A stretch of DNA of 27,246 nucleotides from Flammeovirgaceae bacterium (GTDB lineage: Bacteria; Bacteroidota; Bacteroidia; Cytophagales; Cyclobacteriaceae): positions 1-27,246 of the forward strand of contig JACJYU010000006.1 of assembly GCA_020635915.1 (NCBI GenBank). Reading direction: 5' to 3'. The notes beneath the pieces are model-generated. The model was given only the letters and a program-made list of their open reading frames with translations, did no database searches and was not told the DNA's origin. Positions 9,401-15,901 of the stretch are shown here, piece by piece. Within the stretch, counting starts at the first letter, position 1. Every line of letters begins with the position of its first letter. Position numbers and translations under genes: made by a program.

Positions 9401-9465
9401 CCACCATCCTGTTTGGTAATAATTGCGAAAAGTTGTGTAAGCGCCTTTAATATTTCCTCACTCAT
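6415..9465 (-). CDS. Fused TerB-like / ABCG-type ABC transporter (ATPase plus permease)
   Basis: This 1016-residue inner-membrane protein combines regulatory, ATPase and permease parts. Residues 1-145 form a helical TerB-like domain. About 175-250 is a small beta-rich linker. The ATPase domain has Walker A GASGAGKTT (282-290), Q-loop Q329, signature SGGQ (389-392), Walker B ILFLDE (408-413) and H445. After it comes a possible zinc site, H485/H488 with C494/C497 (QCETCGN). Membrane helices occur at about 582-600, 620-638, 665-690, 695-718 and 725-745. A roughly 230-residue soluble segment (746-970) follows, then a last helix at about 983-1003. ATPase-before-permease order is that of ABCG/White half-transporters, which are usually exporters. 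The substrate is unknown. It sits between a SiaC-family gene and two exported-protein genes. Confidence 0.9.
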   Translation of the reverse strand: MSEEILKALTQLFAIITKQDGGVTVNERQYVIRFFQQELDHDSIQAYLDRYDKYSGYSEEGPVQKETIAAPSVKDSIVTLGICKKINRTLTQKQKVIVLIKLLELVGADNKFTPQRMEIINTVSTVFNISAREHKLIETYVVTTDMSELDFGEILVVNAQPGKAAKNQKHIQTEIDGNLFFMHVPSVDLYFAQYLGDESHYLNGFVMQRNRIYLFSHGSTIKVQSGAALYYSDIVADFNEELQTTRLSFNARIEEYRFPSGAVGLRDIVVSEGPGKLIGIMGASGAGKTTLLNVLAGLEKPTKGEILINGYNIHARPDKINGVVGYVSQDDLLIEELTVFENLYYNAKLCFAHLSHPEVNDRVHKVLENLGLETRKDLKVGSVLDKKISGGQRKRLNIALELIREPAILFLDEPTSGLSSRDSENVIDLLKELSLKGKLVFAIVHQPSSDIYKMFDKMIIMDTGGYAAYYGTPVEAVSYFKRATHQAHSNRGQCETCGNVNPEQIFNIIDAKVVDEYGQPTNKRKVTPMQWHTMFKGKFKISPLANEKGDPPQSLHIPGRARQAVIFAARDLRAKISNQQYLLINLLEAPLLALILSLIIKYKSAPGGEGYIFRFNENFPAFLLMSIIVALFMGLTVSAEEIIRDRKILKRESFLNLSWNSYLVSKLGILFLLSAIQTLMFVWVGNLVLEIKGMVLAFWFILFSTSCMANVLGLNISSAFNSAVTVYVLIPLLLIPQMILSGVLFSFDKLHPLISNKEKVPFVADLMASRWAYEAMAVHQFVNNDYERLFYPYEKEASMADFKAAYVAEELLKRNQFLQSHYQDGNDSIKKQVHHSLEILKNGLKDEPYTEGLDGTGPLAHLTTEGYTREFGAQLEKYLYQYRKHYQTVYNEQVKTADLKRAFFEKQGYDLNEEKNNYYNQSLADLVKNVNTKERLAIQDDRLVQLIDPVFQSPRPLHPLDYRTAFFFPKKGFLGILFPTYAFNSLAIWLMTIALYMMLYFELLRKLLNPPKRHHL

Positions 9466-9489
9466 TTTTTTCTGGCAGCGCCCACGTGG

Positions 9490-9855
9490 CTATGAATGGA
9501 TTTTAAATTCAAAAGGGATATTGACCAGTTCGGCCAGTTCCTCCCCAATTTCCTCCATGTCTTCGTCCTCTTCATTGAAATACCAGGTGACTTTGGCCCC
9601 CTTTACCTTGTCCAATGCGGTGAGCAGGTCCAGGAGCGACTTTGAAGATTCGATATTAAGGTATTCAAATTTGAAGGAAAGATTGGTCTCAGGGTTGGGG
9701 GCTTTGGCATAGCTGGCCAGCCATTCGGCCACGGGTTTATAAAATGCCCCCGCATTTTCGATAAGGGATTTACCGGTTATCTGAAATTTACCTTGGCCTT
9801 TGTCCAAAATGACATCAGGGGTTTCAGCGGTTTCTGCTATTACAAGAGGGTCCAT
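9490..9855 (-). CDS. SiaC-family (DUF1987) regulatory phosphoprotein
   Basis: The 121-residue cytoplasmic protein matches the SiaC/DUF1987 family in length and layout: TPDVILD near the start, GKFQITGKSLIENAGAFY, the YLNIESSKSLLDLL phospho-switch region and a strand-rich acidic C-terminus. In Pseudomonas aeruginosa, SiaC is phosphorylated by SiaB and dephosphorylated by SiaA, and unphosphorylated SiaC activates the diguanylate cyclase SiaD. Here the segment equivalent to that phosphosite offers S70, S71 and S73. No SiaA, SiaB or SiaD homologue is visible in this window. The gene ends 24 bp before the TerB-like/ABC transporter gene on the same strand, so the two are likely co-transcribed. A control role over that transporter is inference. 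Confidence 0.85.
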   Translation of the reverse strand: MDPLVIAETAETPDVILDKGQGKFQITGKSLIENAGAFYKPVAEWLASYAKAPNPETNLSFKFEYLNIESSKSLLDLLTALDKVKGAKVTWYFNEEDEDMEEIGEELAELVNIPFEFKIHS

Positions 9856-9869
9856 CGGTTTAGGTCGTT

Positions 9870-9877
9870 CAAGGATA
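9870..9877 (-). promoter_or_regulatory. Candidate -7 box for the SiaC/ABC operon
   Basis: The minus strand reads TATCCTTG, one mismatch from TAnnTTTG, ending 14 nt before the SiaC-like ATG. A -33 element is not evident, so this is weak. Confidence 0.25.
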
Positions 9878-9951
9878 AAAACAATTATGAAAGCCCCAAT
9901 TTATGGCATAAAAGGGTATTAATAAAGGATTATCCCGGGATTGGCACGATA

Positions 9952-10419
9952 TTATATAAGATTCTCCTGATTGAAACTGAACGGCATTAAAAAGGAGGCC
10001 GATGGGAAAACCACCCACCCGGATTCTTTGGTGAGCATAACGATTTGTATGGGCTTTTTCTGGGAAGCCTCGTATTCCAGCATCACCTGCCTGCAGCCCC
10101 CACAGGAGGTGGCCGCGGTCAGTTCCTTTTGGTTCTTTTTAAAGGCCACCACTGCCATTTTTTTAAGCTTCTTGCCGGGATAGGAAGTGGCTGCGGTATA
10201 TAGTGCCACGCGCTCTGCGCACATGCACAACGGATAGGACGCATTTTCCTGGTTGCTCCCAACAACCAGCGTGTCGTCTTCCAGAATGATGGCCGCCCCC
10301 ACATGAAACCTGGAGTAAGGGGCATAAGCATGTTGTGCGGCATCCTTTGCCTTATGCACGAGGTATTTGGACTCTGCGTCCAAATCCTCTACCTGCGGGA
10401 AGGTCAACAATCCTTTCAT
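9952..10419 (-). CDS. cdd: Cytidine deaminase
   Basis: The enzyme converts cytidine and deoxycytidine to uridine and deoxyuridine in pyrimidine salvage. It is 155 residues, within the range of the homotetrameric class. Substrate-binding NQEN is at 56-59. The zinc and catalytic motif CAE is C67-A68-E69. The second zinc motif is CGGC (C106, C109) followed by RQ. The usual proline before the first of these cysteines is a serine here (S105). The C-terminus keeps the FP..LMPFSF pattern (LLPxxF-like) of the family. The start ATG at 10417-10419 gives a normal N-terminus. It is upstream of the SiaC gene by 96 bp on the same strand and divergent from the saccharopine dehydrogenase-family gene. Confidence 0.93.
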   Translation of the reverse strand: MKGLLTFPQVEDLDAESKYLVHKAKDAAQHAYAPYSRFHVGAAIILEDDTLVVGSNQENASYPLCMCAERVALYTAATSYPGKKLKKMAVVAFKKNQKELTAATSCGGCRQVMLEYEASQKKPIQIVMLTKESGWVVFPSASFLMPFSFNQENLI

Positions 10420-10431
10420 AAAAAAGGTAAG

Positions 10432-10467
10432 GAAGGTGTCAATTAAAGTTAATAAACCTTCACCTTC
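10432..10467. repeat. Inverted repeat in the divergent cdd / saccharopine dehydrogenase intergenic region
   Basis: GAAGGTG (10432-10438) is repeated inverted as CACCTTC (10461-10467), separated by a 22-nt AT-rich spacer. Allowing one mismatch extends each arm to 9 bp. It lies 12 nt upstream of the cdd start, between divergent genes, so it could be an operator. A chance match is quite possible. Confidence 0.3.
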
Positions 10468-10564
10468 TTAAAAAGAATTAGGACATAATTCATTTAATTT
10501 GGCGCGCAATTGCACCAGGGGCAGGTTTTTAGAAGAAGCCCACCGGTCTAAAAGGATTTTTGAA

Positions 10565-11911
10565 ATGAAGAAAAAATCGATATTGGTGTTGGGGGCGGGC
10601 AGGTCGTCTTCCGCATTGATCAAGTATTTGCTGGCCCATGCCGAAGGGGGGAATTGGCATGTGACCGTGGGCGACTTTAATGTACGCGCGGCCGAAGAGA
10701 GGATAAAGGGTTCCCAAAACGGCACGGCCATCCGTTTTAATATTGAGGAGGCCCAATCGTGCGGGGAGGTGGTCGCCTCGTCTGATGTGGTGATTTCACT
10801 TTTGCCTGCCGACTTTCACCACAAAGTGGCTGGCCTTTGCCTGGCGTACGGAAAGCACCTTTTTAATGCGAGCTATGTGTCCGAAAAAATGCAGTCGTTC
10901 GACAAAGAGGCAAAGGAAAAGGGGCTTTTGTTCATGAACGAGTGCGGGCTGGACCCCGGTATCGACCACATGAGCGCGATGGAGATAATCGAAGGGATAA
11001 AAACAAAAGGGGGAAAGGTTTTATCGTTTGAGTCTTTCACCGGGGGATTGATTGCGCCCGAAACGGACGTAGACAACCCCTGGAGGTACAAGTTTACGTG
11101 GAACCCACGCAATGTGGTGATGGCAGGGCATGGCACGGCAAAATTTATTCAAGAAAACCAGTACAAATTTATTTCCTATCAACAGTTGTTTTCCCGCACG
11201 ACCCCTGTACATATCCCGGACTATGGCAATTTTGAAGGGTATGCCAACCGCGATTCACTAAAATACATGGATACCTATGGCCTGAGGGGCGTGAAGACAT
11301 TGTTGCGCGGAACGTTGAGGAACGAAGGGTTTTGCCCTGCCTGGAACATCCTTGTGCAGTTGGGCTGCACCGATGACTCTTACATGATGGAAAACGTGGG
11401 CACCATGACCCACCGCGATTTTATCAACACCTTTTTGCCTTATGACGACAAGGAGATGGTGGAAGGAAAGCTTTTGGCCCGCTTCGGCCTTGATGGGGCA
11501 GGCCCTGAAATGTTGAGGTTGAAATGGTCCGGTTTTTTTGATACGGAGCTGGTAGGCCTCACGGCTGGGACGCCCGCGCAGGTGTTGGAGCACATTTTGA
11601 ACAAGCGGTGGAAACTGGCCCCGCAAGACAAGGACATGGTCGTTATGTGGCACCGGTTTGTTTACCAACTGGGGGGAAAGGCCCATGAAATACAATCCCA
11701 TATTATCATGCAGGGGGATGACGCGGTGGACACCGCCATGGCAAAAGGCGTGGGCCTTCCACTGGGCATTGCCGCAAAGCTATTCCTCGAAGGCAAAATA
11801 AGCCAGCGGGGCGTATGCATACCGGTAAGCAAAGAACTGTACGGTCCGCTTTTAGAGGAGCTTAAGTCGCTGGGCATTCATGCCAGCGAGGTGGAGCGTG
11901 CCCTGCTTTAG
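10565..11911 (+). CDS. Saccharopine dehydrogenase-family oxidoreductase (LYS9-like)
   Basis: The 448-residue cytoplasmic enzyme begins with a Rossmann motif (LVLGAGRSSSALIKYL) and contains the GLDPGIDHMSAM signature of saccharopine reductase-type proteins. The C-terminal half has the family's substrate domain (FTGGLIAP, NPWRYKFTWNPRNVV, FEGYANRDSL). LYS9-type enzymes interconvert saccharopine with glutamate and aminoadipate semialdehyde. Related bacterial enzymes act in lysine breakdown or on carboxynorspermidine, and the exact substrate cannot be set here. The start is ATG 10565; the frame extends upstream only to a TTG and that segment lacks family character. The stop overlaps the rnhA stop by 4 bp in convergent orientation. 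Confidence 0.88.
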   Translation: MKKKSILVLGAGRSSSALIKYLLAHAEGGNWHVTVGDFNVRAAEERIKGSQNGTAIRFNIEEAQSCGEVVASSDVVISLLPADFHHKVAGLCLAYGKHLFNASYVSEKMQSFDKEAKEKGLLFMNECGLDPGIDHMSAMEIIEGIKTKGGKVLSFESFTGGLIAPETDVDNPWRYKFTWNPRNVVMAGHGTAKFIQENQYKFISYQQLFSRTTPVHIPDYGNFEGYANRDSLKYMDTYGLRGVKTLLRGTLRNEGFCPAWNILVQLGCTDDSYMMENVGTMTHRDFINTFLPYDDKEMVEGKLLARFGLDGAGPEMLRLKWSGFFDTELVGLTAGTPAQVLEHILNKRWKLAPQDKDMVVMWHRFVYQLGGKAHEIQSHIIMQGDDAVDTAMAKGVGLPLGIAAKLFLEGKISQRGVCIPVSKELYGPLLEELKSLGIHASEVERALL

Positions 11912-12369
11912 GGGCAAGTGTTGGGTTTTTCATACCCTTCGTCCACTTTAAGGTTATGGCCGTTGGCCGCGGCCACGGCCAGTTGGTCGCAGCGCTCGTT
12001 CTCCAGATGGCCGGCATGCCCCTTTATCCATCTAAACTTTGGCTTGAACTGGTGGTATAACGGGATAAACCTTTTCCATAAATCAGGATTGGCTTTTTTT
12101 TTGAAATTGGTTTTTTCCCAATTCCAGATCCAACCTTTTTCAACCGCCTCCACCACATATTTGGAGTCAGAGACCACCACTACAGGTATCCCGTTGCGTT
12201 TGATGGCCTCCAGCCCCACGATAACGGCCAGCAGCTCCATCCTGTTGTTGGTGGTGAGCCTGAACCCTTCACTGAGTTCCTTCTCGTGTTTTCCATAACG
12301 AAGTATGGTGCCATAGCCGCCCGGCCCGGGGTTGCCTTGTGCAGCCCCGTCTGTGAACATCTCTATCAT
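11908..12369 (-). CDS. rnhA: Ribonuclease HI
   Basis: RNase HI cleaves the RNA strand of RNA-DNA hybrids, removing primers and R-loops. The 153-residue protein carries the full acidic active site: D7 in FTDGAAQGNPGPGG, E45 in NNRMEL, D68 in VSDSKYV and D128 in ENERCDQLA. The conserved histidine is H118 in KGHAG. The basic and aromatic handle region (GWIWNWEKTNFKKKANPDLW) is present, as in Escherichia coli RNase HI. The gene begins 3 bp after the marC stop codon, so the two are almost certainly one transcript. It is convergent with the saccharopine dehydrogenase-family gene. Confidence 0.96.
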   Translation of the reverse strand: MIEMFTDGAAQGNPGPGGYGTILRYGKHEKELSEGFRLTTNNRMELLAVIVGLEAIKRNGIPVVVVSDSKYVVEAVEKGWIWNWEKTNFKKKANPDLWKRFIPLYHQFKPKFRWIKGHAGHLENERCDQLAVAAANGHNLKVDEGYEKPNTCP

Positions 12370-12372
12370 TTT

Positions 12373-12951
12373 TTAAACGGTTCCTATGTTTGATTTAAAA
12401 ATCTTCACGGCAATGGCCAACAAGATCACGCCAAAGACCCTTCGCAACACACCGAAGCCGGACTTTCCGATGACGCGCTCCAGCCAGCCGGATAGCCGCA
12501 ACACGCCATACACAAAAACCAGGTTTACCAAAATGCCAATAAGTATGTTCAGCTCGGAGTAAACGGCCCTCAAAGAGAGGATAGTGGTGAGCGTGCCCGC
12601 CCCCGCAATCAACGGAAAGGCCAGGGGCACCACCGATCCCGACCCGCTGGCCTCGGGGTCGTCCTTTATTAGCACAATGCCCAATATCATCTCCAGGGCC
12701 ACAATGAAAATGACAATGGCCCCGGCCAACGCAAATGAAGCCACATCCAGGCCAAAGAGCATAAGCACCGACTGCCCCAAAAAAAGGAACAAGACCATGA
12801 TGGCGGCCGAGATGATTGTCGCTTTTTCCGCATAAATCCTCCCATCCCTTTTCTTTATTACCATTACCAATGGGATCGTGCCCAGGATGTCGATAACGGA
12901 AAACAAAATAAGGGTTACCGAAAAAACCTCCGTAATATTGAATGTGCCCAT
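12373..12951 (-). CDS. MarC-family integral membrane protein
   Basis: The 192-residue inner-membrane protein matches the MarC/UPF0056 family. It has about six hydrophobic helices and the motifs LFSVIDILGTIPL in helix 1, ALEMILGI in helix 3, and VVPLAFPLIAGAGTLTTIL in the middle. The last motif is the most typical of the family. The molecular function of MarC proteins is not established; despite the name, Escherichia coli MarC is not a proven multidrug resistance protein. It lies directly upstream of rnhA on the same strand with a 3-bp gap. An exact TAnnTTTG box precedes it by 20 nt, so it probably leads a marC-rnhA transcript. Confidence 0.92.
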   Translation of the reverse strand: MGTFNITEVFSVTLILFSVIDILGTIPLVMVIKKRDGRIYAEKATIISAAIMVLFLFLGQSVLMLFGLDVASFALAGAIVIFIVALEMILGIVLIKDDPEASGSGSVVPLAFPLIAGAGTLTTILSLRAVYSELNILIGILVNLVFVYGVLRLSGWLERVIGKSGFGVLRRVFGVILLAIAVKIFKSNIGTV

Positions 12952-12971
12952 TTTTTTTCTTGGTTAGGGCG

Positions 12972-12979
12972 CAAAATTA
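12972..12979 (-). promoter_or_regulatory. Candidate -7 box for marC-rnhA
   Basis: The minus strand reads TAATTTTG, an exact TAnnTTTG match, ending 20 nt before the marC ATG and just after the aroQ stop. No -33 element is clear. Confidence 0.4.
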
Positions 12980-12999
12980 GCAATAATCGATGGGTGTTT

Positions 13000-13419
13000 T
13001 TATGGGGCAAGAAAATATTGGATGGCCATGGCGTAGCCCTCCAGCCCAAAACCGGAAATAAGCCCAACACATTTTGAAGTGATCAGGCTTTTGTGCCGGA
13101 ATTCCTCCCGTGCGTATAGGTTGGAAATATGTACTTCCACCACTTTTGCAGGAATGGCGGCAATGGCATCGTGGATGGCAATGGATGAATGGGTATAGGC
13201 GCCAGCATTTAGCACAATGGCGTCACAAGAGGCCCCGGCCTGGTGCAATGCGTTAATGATTTCCCCTTCCACATTGGATTGATAATAACCAATGTCCACG
13301 CCTGGGAACCTTTTTCCCAACAAGGCCAGGTAGCCTTCAAAGGACTGGCCGCCATAAATGGATTTTTCGCGGGTGCCCAATAGGTTGAGGTTGGGGCCGT
13401 TGATAATCTGGATTTTCAT
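13000..13419 (-). CDS. aroQ: Type II 3-dehydroquinate dehydratase
   Basis: This enzyme converts 3-dehydroquinate to 3-dehydroshikimate in the shikimate pathway. The type II form is a dodecamer of small flavodoxin-like subunits. The 139-residue sequence shows the signature start GPNLNLLGTRE, with loop arginine R17 and catalytic Y22 (SIYGG). It also has NAGAYTHSS (N71) and HISNLYAREEFRHKS with H97 and R108. Length is typical. It is on the minus strand, divergent from the Xer recombinase gene, with 91 bp between the start codons. A TATCTTTC sequence ends 4 nt before the start, too close for an ordinary promoter. Confidence 0.96.
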   Translation of the reverse strand: MKIQIINGPNLNLLGTREKSIYGGQSFEGYLALLGKRFPGVDIGYYQSNVEGEIINALHQAGASCDAIVLNAGAYTHSSIAIHDAIAAIPAKVVEVHISNLYAREEFRHKSLITSKCVGLISGFGLEGYAMAIQYFLAP

Positions 13420-13467
13420 CCCGGAAAGATAACGGGTAGTCGTTTATGAACCAATCCAGGCGCATGG

Positions 13468-13475
13468 CATATTTG
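13468..13475 (+). promoter_or_regulatory. Candidate -7 box for xerD
   Basis: CATATTTG differs by one base from TAnnTTTG. It lies 35 nt before the ATG and 11 nt before the alternative GTG, within the 91-bp divergent aroQ/xerD region. Support is weak. Confidence 0.22.
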
Positions 13476-13510
13476 TTTCTTGACCGGTGAATCTTGAATT
13501 TTGGACAAGA

Positions 13511-14440
13511 ATGTGGGCACTGCATATCAAGCAATTTGGCGACTACCTCAGGTTGGAGAGGTCACTTTCCGCCAACTCCATTGAGGCCTACGTGAGGGAT
13601 GTTGAAAAATTGTGGCAGTTTTTGGAGATGCGGCACAGCGGGCTGTCGCCCCTCAAGGTGGCCCCAAAGGACCTGCAGGATTTTCTCACCTATATCAACG
13701 AGCTGGGGATGAGCGCCCATAGCCAGGCGAGGATGCTCTCCGGGATCAAGGCGTTTTATAAATACCTGATCTATGAGGAATTGTTGGAAAAGGACCCCAC
13801 CCAATTGATAGAGGGGCCGAAGCTGGGCAGGAAACTGCCGGACACGTTGAGTTATTTGGAGATAGAAAAGCTCCTGGAGGCCATTGACATGTCGTCACCG
13901 GAAGGGGGGAGGAACAGGGCCATGTTGGAAGTACTTTACAGTTCGGGGCTCCGTGTTTCCGAATTGGTGGATTTGAGGGTGAACAACGTTTATTTCGATG
14001 TGGGTTTTTTGAGGGTGGTGGGCAAGGGCAACAAGGAAAGGCTTGTGCCGGTGGGAAAAGATGCTTTGAAATTCCTTGCCCTGTACAAAGAGCAGATCAG
14101 GGTGCACGTGCCGGTGCAAAAAGGGTTTGAGGGCTATATGTTCCTCAATCGGAGGGGAAGGAAGCTTACGCGCGTGATGGTCTTCACCATCATAAAGGGA
14201 TTGGCAGGACAAACCGGGCTGAAAAAAACAATAAGCCCCCACACTTTCCGCCATTCCTTTGCCACCCATTTAATAGAAGGGGGGGCGGATTTACGTGCCG
14301 TTCAGGAAATGCTGGGGCACGAGTCGATCACCACCACTGAAATTTATACCCACCTGGACAGGGATTATTTGAGGCAGGTAATCCAGGATTTTCATCCACG
14401 GGCCCGGGCGGCAGGTAAAAAAAAAGGAAAAGGGGCATGA
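13511..14440 (+). CDS. xerD: Tyrosine recombinase XerC/XerD
   Basis: Xer recombinases resolve chromosome dimers at dif during division. The 309-residue protein has an N-terminal SAM-like core-binding domain (FGDYLRLERSLSANSIEAYVRD). Its catalytic domain carries all active-site residues: R148 (SSGLRVSEL), K172 (GKGNKER), H244 and R247 (SPHTFRHSFATHL), H270 (LGHESITTTEIYTH) and nucleophile Y279. Length and lack of neighbouring att sites, excisionase or transposon genes argue for a housekeeping Xer rather than an integron or phage integrase. The start is ATG 13511; an in-frame GTG at 13487 would add eight residues. Whether it is XerC or XerD cannot be settled from this copy alone, though Bacteroidota annotations usually use XerD. 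Confidence 0.92.
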   Translation: MWALHIKQFGDYLRLERSLSANSIEAYVRDVEKLWQFLEMRHSGLSPLKVAPKDLQDFLTYINELGMSAHSQARMLSGIKAFYKYLIYEELLEKDPTQLIEGPKLGRKLPDTLSYLEIEKLLEAIDMSSPEGGRNRAMLEVLYSSGLRVSELVDLRVNNVYFDVGFLRVVGKGNKERLVPVGKDALKFLALYKEQIRVHVPVQKGFEGYMFLNRRGRKLTRVMVFTIIKGLAGQTGLKKTISPHTFRHSFATHLIEGGADLRAVQEMLGHESITTTEIYTHLDRDYLRQVIQDFHPRARAAGKKKGKGA

Positions 14441-14470
14441 CCGGCCGCACAACCATCTATCTTTATCGCT

Positions 14471-15877
14471 ATGAACAAATGTAGCCTTGCCTGTCTTGTA
14501 ATTGCCTTGTTTGGCGCATGCCAAAAGGCCAGCACCGATCGTGAAAAGCCAAATAATGTGCTGGCGGACTCCCTGGCACAAAATGTCGTTGACGAAACGC
14601 TGCGGTCCTGGAAGGCCTACAAGCAATATGCCTGGGGCCATGACGGGCTGATGCCCCTCTCCAAATCGTACGAAGACTGGTATGATGAGCCGTTGTACAT
14701 TTCCCCCATAGATGCCTTCAGCACGCTCTACCTTATGGGACTTGAAGGCGAAGCCAGGAAGGTGGAAGCCTATGTGGTGGACTCCCTGGATTTTGACAAG
14801 GACATCGAGGCGAAAGTCTTTGAGGTGAACATCAGGATTTTGGGAGGCTTGCTGGCCATGTACGGGCATACTCAAAACCCGGGCGTATTGGAAAAAGCCA
14901 GGGACTTTGCGGACAGAATGCTTCCCGCTTTCGATACCCATACCGGTATACCGCGGTATTGGGTCAACCTAAAGACGGGCGAATCCAGGGGGGACACCGT
15001 AAATGTGGCCGAGGCCGCCACTTATACGTTTGAGTTGGGGATACTGAGCAGCTATACCCAGGATCCTAAATACTATCAGGCTGGGAAAAAAGCCACCCTG
15101 GCCATTTTCGAAAGAAGGTCTCCATTGGGGCTGGTGGGTGAAGTGATCAATGTGGATACGGGGGAGTGGGTATCCGGGGTGAGCCACCTTGGTGCCGGCA
15201 TAGATTCCTATTATGAATATTTGTACAAAAGCTATTTGCTTTTTGGTGATGCGGAGCTGGGCAAAATATGGGACGAAAGCATTGTGGCCATTAACCAATA
15301 CCTTGCCGTAGACCATGAAGGCAAATTGTGGTATGGACGGGCGGATATGAATACCGGGGAAAAGGTGAGCGCAAAGGTTACTTTATATGACGCATTCTTT
15401 CCGGCCATCCTGGCCTTATCAGGCGATAAGGGAAGGGCCGGCAGGTTGCAATCCACATGGGAATGGCTATGGGACAAATACGGACTTGAGCCTATGGTGT
15501 ATGATTACAAAAAGGGCCAGGCCACTTACCCGGTATACGACCTCAACCCTGAGATCATTGAATCGGCTTATTATCTGTACCACCTCACGGGCGACAAAGC
15601 CTATTTTGACATGAACATGAAATTTTGGGACGATATAAAAAAACATTGCCGTACCGGGGTGGCTTTTACCTCCATACAGAATGTGGAAACAATGGAACAG
15701 AAGGATTACATGCCCACTTTCTTTTTTGCCGAAACGTTAAAATATTTCTACCTCACTTTTTCCCACCATCATGGCAAGTTCAACTTTGACGACTATGTTT
15801 TCAATACCGAGGCACATCCCTTCAAAAGAAGTGATTTCAATACCGATGAGGCAAGGGTTGGCCTGGGGATCAAATGA
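14471..15877 (+). CDS. Glycoside hydrolase family 47 alpha-1,2-mannosidase, lipoprotein
   Basis: GH47 enzymes are inverting, Ca2+-dependent alpha-1,2-mannosidases, best known from eukaryotic N-glycan processing. The 468-residue product has a lipoprotein-like signal (LVIALFGAC, cysteine 17). Family landmarks are AYKQYAWGHDGLMPLSK (49-65), FEVNIR with candidate acid E118, and GAGIDSYYEYLYK with D245. They continue with LNPEIIESAYYLYHLTGD with candidate base E361, FFFAETLKYFYL and the Ca2+-binding VFNTEAHP (T446). The arginine usually found before Pro-Glu is N359 here. It lies 30 bp after xerD and 24 bp before a GH92 gene on the same strand, so removal of alpha-mannose from external glycans is likely. 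It should act in the periplasm or at the outer membrane. Confidence 0.93.
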   Translation: MNKCSLACLVIALFGACQKASTDREKPNNVLADSLAQNVVDETLRSWKAYKQYAWGHDGLMPLSKSYEDWYDEPLYISPIDAFSTLYLMGLEGEARKVEAYVVDSLDFDKDIEAKVFEVNIRILGGLLAMYGHTQNPGVLEKARDFADRMLPAFDTHTGIPRYWVNLKTGESRGDTVNVAEAATYTFELGILSSYTQDPKYYQAGKKATLAIFERRSPLGLVGEVINVDTGEWVSGVSHLGAGIDSYYEYLYKSYLLFGDAELGKIWDESIVAINQYLAVDHEGKLWYGRADMNTGEKVSAKVTLYDAFFPAILALSGDKGRAGRLQSTWEWLWDKYGLEPMVYDYKKGQATYPVYDLNPEIIESAYYLYHLTGDKAYFDMNMKFWDDIKKHCRTGVAFTSIQNVETMEQKDYMPTFFFAETLKYFYLTFSHHHGKFNFDDYVFNTEAHPFKRSDFNTDEARVGLGIK

Positions 15878-15901
15878 TATTCACCACTAATAATAGGGAT
15901 T

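Noticed and set aside
8374..9450. Long open frame (358 codons) on the plus strand opposite the ABC transporter
   Set aside because: It is fully antisense to a gene with complete ABC motifs and has no recognisable domain; a composition-driven shadow.
9463..9855. Complete SiaABCD signalling cluster
   Set aside because: Only the SiaC-like gene is present; no PP2C phosphatase, SiaB-like kinase or GGDEF protein was found in the window.
9932..9941. Perfect 10-bp palindrome ATCCCGGGAT between cdd and the SiaC-like gene
   Set aside because: Short, loop-free and without flanking symmetry or T-tract; expected by chance at this length scale and not adequate as an operator or terminator call.
13511..14440. 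Tyrosine recombinase as a sign of an integrated mobile element or integron
   Set aside because: Length and motifs are those of housekeeping XerC/XerD, neighbours are core genes, and no att repeats, excisionase or cassette array is visible.
14459..14466. TATCTTTA just before the GH47 start codon as a promoter
   Set aside because: It ends 4 nt before the ATG, which would require a leaderless message; with a mismatch at the last base and no -33 element it is too weak to call.
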